From contig JAQXCD010000059.1 of NCBI GenBank assembly GCA_029252045.1, forward strand, positions 61,269 through 125,268: a DNA stretch of 64,000 bases, given 5' to 3'. Under the pieces are notes generated by a model. It searched no databases, was not told where the DNA came from, and worked only from the letters and a program-made list of their open reading frames with translations. Both the position numbers and the translations under genes were made by a program. Numbering within the stretch: position 1 is the first letter of the stretch; each line of letters opens with the position of its first letter. The stretch comes from Sulfitobacter sp. (GTDB lineage: Bacteria; Pseudomonadota; Alphaproteobacteria; Rhodobacterales; Rhodobacteraceae). Below, in pieces: positions 61,298 through 64,000 of this stretch.

Positions 61298-62289
61298 GCC
61301 GCAACCGCGATATCCTGCAGGGCTGCTGCCGCAATAGAGAACGAGTGTTTGCGCGCGGCATGGTCATGGATCTGGCCCGTCAGGATCACCTCGTCGGGGC
61401 GGTATTTCTCAACCAATGCAGCCATCTGTGCGCGCACGCTGTCAGGACTGCCCATGGCAGTGATCCTTAACGCCTGATCCACCCCGCGCCGCAACGCCGG
61501 TCCGATCTCGGCGTCGATATCCTCTACGGGTGCGGGCAATTTTCCGGGCATACCACTACGCAACCGCGCAAAGGCTTGCTGCACCGAGGTGCGCAAATAT
61601 GCCGCCTCTGCATCCGTGTCCGCGCCTATGACATTCACAGCCAGCATGAATTTGGGTGCGGCAAGCGCCGCGGAAGGTTTGAAATCGCGGCGGTAGATAT
61701 AGCTGGCGTCCTCCAGCGCGTCGGGCGCAAAATGTGAGGCAAACGCGTAAGGCAGACCAAAATGCGCGGCCAGTTGCGCGCCATAGAGGGACGAGCCGAG
61801 AATCCACAGTGGTACATGGGTCCCCTGACCGGGATGCGCCTGAACGGGCGCTGCCGGATCGGCATCTCCCAGATAGCCCATCAACTCGGCCACCTCTGAG
61901 GGGAAGTGATCCTCACCGCTGCGTCCGCGCCGCATGGCATGCCACACCGCATGATCGCCGCCTGGTGCGCGGCCCAGCCCCAGATCAATCCGGTCACCAT
62001 AGAGGGTCGCCAATGTGCCGAATTGCTCTGCAATGCTCAGCGGAGCGTGATTGGGCAGCATGATTCCACCCGCCCCCACGCGAATGGTCTTGGTCTTGCC
62101 GGCGACATGGCCCAGCAAAACCGATGTCGCCGCCGAAGCGATGCCCGGCATGTTGTGATGCTCGGCCATCCAATAGCGGTGATACCCCAAGCTTTCGGCA
62201 TGTTGCGCCAGATCGGCCGTGTTGCGCATGGCATCTGCTGCGGTGCTGCCATCGGGCACTGGACACAAATCAAGGATAGAGTGTTTCAT
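61294..62289 (-). CDS. LLM class flavin-dependent oxidoreductase
   Basis: A 331-residue luciferase-like monooxygenase of the F420/FMN alpha-subunit fold. It starts [10 protein letters not shown] and shows [40 protein letters not shown] and [13 protein letters not shown], the hallmark of the bacterial luciferase-like (LLM) group with the group-1 signature. GAGGAC lies before the start at 62289. The substrate is unknown. A long control region separates it from the divergent LysR gene. Confidence 0.92.
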   Translation of the reverse strand: MKHSILDLCPVPDGSTAADAMRNTADLAQHAESLGYHRYWMAEHHNMPGIASAATSVLLGHVAGKTKTIRVGAGGIMLPNHAPLSIAEQFGTLATLYGDRIDLGLGRAPGGDHAVWHAMRRGRSGEDHFPSEVAELMGYLGDADPAAPVQAHPGQGTHVPLWILGSSLYGAQLAAHFGLPYAFASHFAPDALEDASYIYRRDFKPSAALAAPKFMLAVNVIGADTDAEAAYLRTSVQQAFARLRSGMPGKLPAPVEDIDAEIGPALRRGVDQALRITAMGSPDSVRAQMAALVEKYRPDEVILTGQIHDHAARKHSFSIAAAALQDIAVAA

Positions 62290-62697
62290 TTCGTCCTCTT
62301 GTATTTGGCAGAAAATCTGTCGCGTCCGCACTGTTCCGATTTCGACACTAAAGCCCCTTCTGGAGGGGGGCAATGTTAACCTTTAGAAACAAATTTTCTA
62401 CCCAAAGGTGAAGCCACATCTTGGGATGGGTATATTGCCACCTATCCGTTTGCGCATTTTTTAATCAATTTAGTCAAAATATTACCCGTTTTCGTATTCG
62501 CACAAAAACGCAAACCGTGATTTTCAGTATTTAGGAGCAATATTCAAAATAGTGCTCTGAAAATCGCGGTTTTGCGCGTTATGCTACAAGTGTGAGTACT
62601 ACTTAGCCGAGGTTAACGATGAAATTTTACGAGTGAGTTTTGGTTTCCAATCAATTGAGGCTCGCCCGTTTTGGCACCTCAAGAAAGGCCAAGAACA
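62290..62697. promoter_or_regulatory. Divergent control region between the monooxygenase and LysR genes
   Basis: This 408-base gap is AT-rich compared with the coding flanks. It holds an imperfect inverted repeat ACCTTT-AGAAA...TTTCT-ACCC-AAAGGT at 62379-62409 and a much larger one at 62509-62576 (listed separately). I saw no convincing open reading frame. LysR-type binding sites have a T-N11-A core and could lie here, but I cannot point to one with confidence. Confidence 0.5.
62509..62576. repeat. Long imperfect inverted repeat before the LysR gene
   Basis: The arm CGCAAACCGTGATTTTCAG (62509-62527) is the near complement of CTGAAAATCGCGGTTTTGCG (62557-62576), differing by one extra base and one G-T pair. 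The 29-base centre has its own short repeat, GAGCA (62535-62539) and TGCTC (62553-62557). No T-tract follows. It can be an operator, an RNA hairpin in the LysR leader, or the ends of a very small element. Confidence 0.6.
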
Positions 62698-63573
62698 ATG
62701 CTCAACTGGGATGACCTTAAATTTTGTCTGGCGCTCGACCGCCATGGGTCGATGATAAACGCAGGCAAAAGTTTAGACGCAAATGTCGCGACCGTGTCAC
62801 GCCGACTTGAACGGGTGACCAAAGATTTTGGCGAGACACTTTTCGTGCGAAACGGTCAGGAATGGCAACCCACGCCCGCTGGTGTGAAAGTGACCAAACT
62901 TGCCCGCGAGATCGAGACACGCCTAGCGGAACTGACCGTAAGAAATAGTGCTGCCCTCCCCGAAGACACGGTGATCAAGCTTTCTGTTTCGTTTACGATC
63001 ATGCAGACATTCATTCGCAGCATGGTGTCGTACCGCGATGAAAACACACCATTCTACAACGTAGACCTGACGATCCACGACCGCAGTCTGGCGTATTCGG
63101 AAGCGGATGTTGCTGTGCGCTATGCACGTCCAGATCACGGCAGCTATATCTGTGCCAAAGTGGCAGAGGTTGAGGTATGCCCCTATATCTCGGCCAATGC
63201 GAACAGTTTCCCGACCCACTGGATCGACATCGACTATGACGGCAACAGGTTCCTGCCTGCTGATTTCGGGATAGAAATGCCAAAGGTCCCAAAGCTCCGG
63301 ATCGAAGGGCTCAACCTGTCGATGCAATCTGTCATCCAAGGAAATTACCTTGCGTTCTTGCCAAAGAAATATGCGGAGCGCATCGATGGGTTGCGGCAGG
63401 CCATCGATGACTGCCCAGGCCGGAAACTTGATGTCTGGATGATCTATCACCAGTCGCGTAAACTGGATCCTATTGTGCGTGCCGGTGTTGATATTGTGCA
63501 GGCCAGTTTGGCGCTCTCGGAAACAACTTCAGACGGTGGTCCATCTGCGATCGATAAAATTGTCACAGGATAA
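62698..63573 (+). CDS. LysR family transcriptional regulator
   Basis: A 291-residue regulator. The winged HTH occupies about residues 1-60, with MLNWDDLKFCLALDRHGSM and DANVATVSRRLERV. The effector-binding domain follows from about residue 90 and contains DVAVRYARPDHGSY. AAAGG precedes the start at 62698. Codons are less GC-rich than in the block to the left. It is divergent from the flavin monooxygenase and may regulate it; the inducer is unknown. A small membrane protein follows after about 100 bases. Confidence 0.88.
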   Translation: MLNWDDLKFCLALDRHGSMINAGKSLDANVATVSRRLERVTKDFGETLFVRNGQEWQPTPAGVKVTKLAREIETRLAELTVRNSAALPEDTVIKLSVSFTIMQTFIRSMVSYRDENTPFYNVDLTIHDRSLAYSEADVAVRYARPDHGSYICAKVAEVEVCPYISANANSFPTHWIDIDYDGNRFLPADFGIEMPKVPKLRIEGLNLSMQSVIQGNYLAFLPKKYAERIDGLRQAIDDCPGRKLDVWMIYHQSRKLDPIVRAGVDIVQASLALSETTSDGGPSAIDKIVTG

Positions 63574-63643
63574 TTCACGCAAAAGTTACTTTGCATTCCT
63601 GCCTATCGACCAAAACGCGAAGTCTAGGCAACCTTAGAACAGA

Positions 63644-63668
63644 GCGGGGAAAATACTCCGCCATTTTT
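63644..63668 (+). terminator. Terminator candidate after the LysR gene
   Basis: GCGGGG (63644-63649) and CTCCGC (63656-63661) pair with one G-U around AAAATA, and five Ts follow two bases on. The ribosome binding site of the next gene starts right behind it, so it could also limit read-through into that gene. Confidence 0.45.
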
Positions 63669-63679
63669 GAGGACAGCGC

Positions 63680-63946
63680 ATGAGACACTTTTCGGACTAT
63701 ATTGCTTTGTTCATCCGCATGACTGCGGGTTTTTTGCTAGTGATGACTGGTTTACAACCTCTTGATGTAGCGGGCATACATGACCTAAATCCTGTCATTC
63801 CTGTTTACCTTCAATCAACGAACGTATTTGTTCTTGATGTGATGATGCGCGGCATGTTCGCCATGTTCGGCATCGCTATCCTAGAGGTGGTCCTAGATTT
63901 TAGACCAGTTTTCAGCCTTGTTAAGGTGGATCTGGGTTTTATTTAG
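63680..63946 (+). CDS. Hypothetical small membrane protein
   Basis: An 88-residue protein with two hydrophobic helices (about residues 5-28 and 50-72) separated by a loop with HDLNPVIPVYLQSTN, and a hydrophobic C-terminal end. GAGGA eight bases before the start supports translation. No family was recognised. Its codons are A/T-richer than the core genes. It is the last gene; 63947-64000 shows no feature. Confidence 0.5.
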   Translation: MRHFSDYIALFIRMTAGFLLVMTGLQPLDVAGIHDLNPVIPVYLQSTNVFVLDVMMRGMFAMFGIAILEVVLDFRPVFSLVKVDLGFI

Positions 63947-64000
63947 GCTGCTAATCTCATTGGTTCGGTTTTGCTGACATAGGCCTCATCTGGGGTCAAT

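Noticed and set aside
1..64000. tRNA, rRNA, tmRNA, CRISPR arrays or complete insertion sequences
   Set aside because: Reading the gaps on both strands showed no cloverleaf with a TTCGA arm, no repeat-spacer pattern and no transposase or terminal repeats.

Overview
This 64 kb window looks like a chromosomal segment of an alphaproteobacterium of the family Rhodobacteraceae, most likely the marine Roseobacter group. The main evidence is the block dusB-ntrB-ntrC-ntrY-ntrX-trkA-trkH-hfq-hflX on one strand, an NtrC without the GAFTGA loop, a fused ispDF, a Mg-type HemB, a non-pyrrolysine MttB-family protein, and a divergent DUF6456/DUF6477 pair. Most of the DNA is GC-rich and tightly packed. AT-richer stretches occur at the left edge (an HNH-type fragment), at 45.7-46.2 kb and at 62.3-64 kb. 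I saw no rRNA, tRNA, CRISPR array, complete insertion sequence or prophage.

Layout. 0-4.5 kb: HNH fragment, M32 carboxypeptidase, heme A synthase, a TrmJ-type tRNA methyltransferase and a ThiE-like protein. 4.5-11 kb: HupE/UreJ and DUF4198 proteins whose divergent start codons overlap, pseudouridine catabolism (psuK-psuG), DUF502, patatin, 3-hydroxybutyrate dehydrogenase. 11-18 kb: a family 5 solute-binding protein, an XRE-cupin regulator divergent from an acyl-CoA ligase/FrnE-type pair, a cytidylyltransferase and a Bcr/CflA exporter. 18-26.4 kb: mfd, a membrane protein, hemB, an agmatine deiminase with a broken signal peptide, a decayed gene, a SYLF lipoprotein, a beta-hydroxyacid dehydrogenase. 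26.5-29.9 kb: penicillin acylase family protein, RluE-type pseudouridine synthase, DUF2177. 30-42 kb: the nitrogen-regulation, potassium-uptake and Hfq block. 42-46 kb: ispDF-pgpA-cinA and amtB. 46-53 kb: MmgE/PrpD, RatA-type protein, hpt, a 58-residue protein, lipA, the DUF6456/DUF6477 pair, MttB family. 53-64 kb: guaA, an ABM protein, two EamA transporters, an ATPase, metA, an alpha/beta hydrolase, ppk2-tetR, a flavin monooxygenase, a LysR regulator and a small membrane protein.

How the genes work together. The central theme is nitrogen sensing: NtrB/NtrC and NtrY/NtrX are encoded beside dusB, and the ammonium channel amtB lies about 2.5 kb from dusB on the other strand. TrkA/TrkH couple potassium uptake to the same cluster, and Hfq/HflX close it. 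PsuK and PsuG form a complete two-step pseudouridine route. Seven gene junctions use ATGA stop/start overlaps, which points to translational coupling.

The most unusual signals are at gene boundaries. Four convergent pairs share a palindromic stop tetramer (TTAA or CTAG), and four others carry strong hairpins without a U-tract. Two rightward genes (the solute-binding protein and ispDF) have a leftward intrinsic terminator in the gap upstream of them, in front of bdhA and dusB. The dusB one is overlapped by a 21-codon leader-like ORF. The agmatine deiminase signal peptide is out of frame by one base, and a neighbouring gene has been inactivated by a stop codon and an exact 10-bp tandem duplication. 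I found no clearly new multi-gene defence or biosynthetic system; the best leads are these regulatory architectures.
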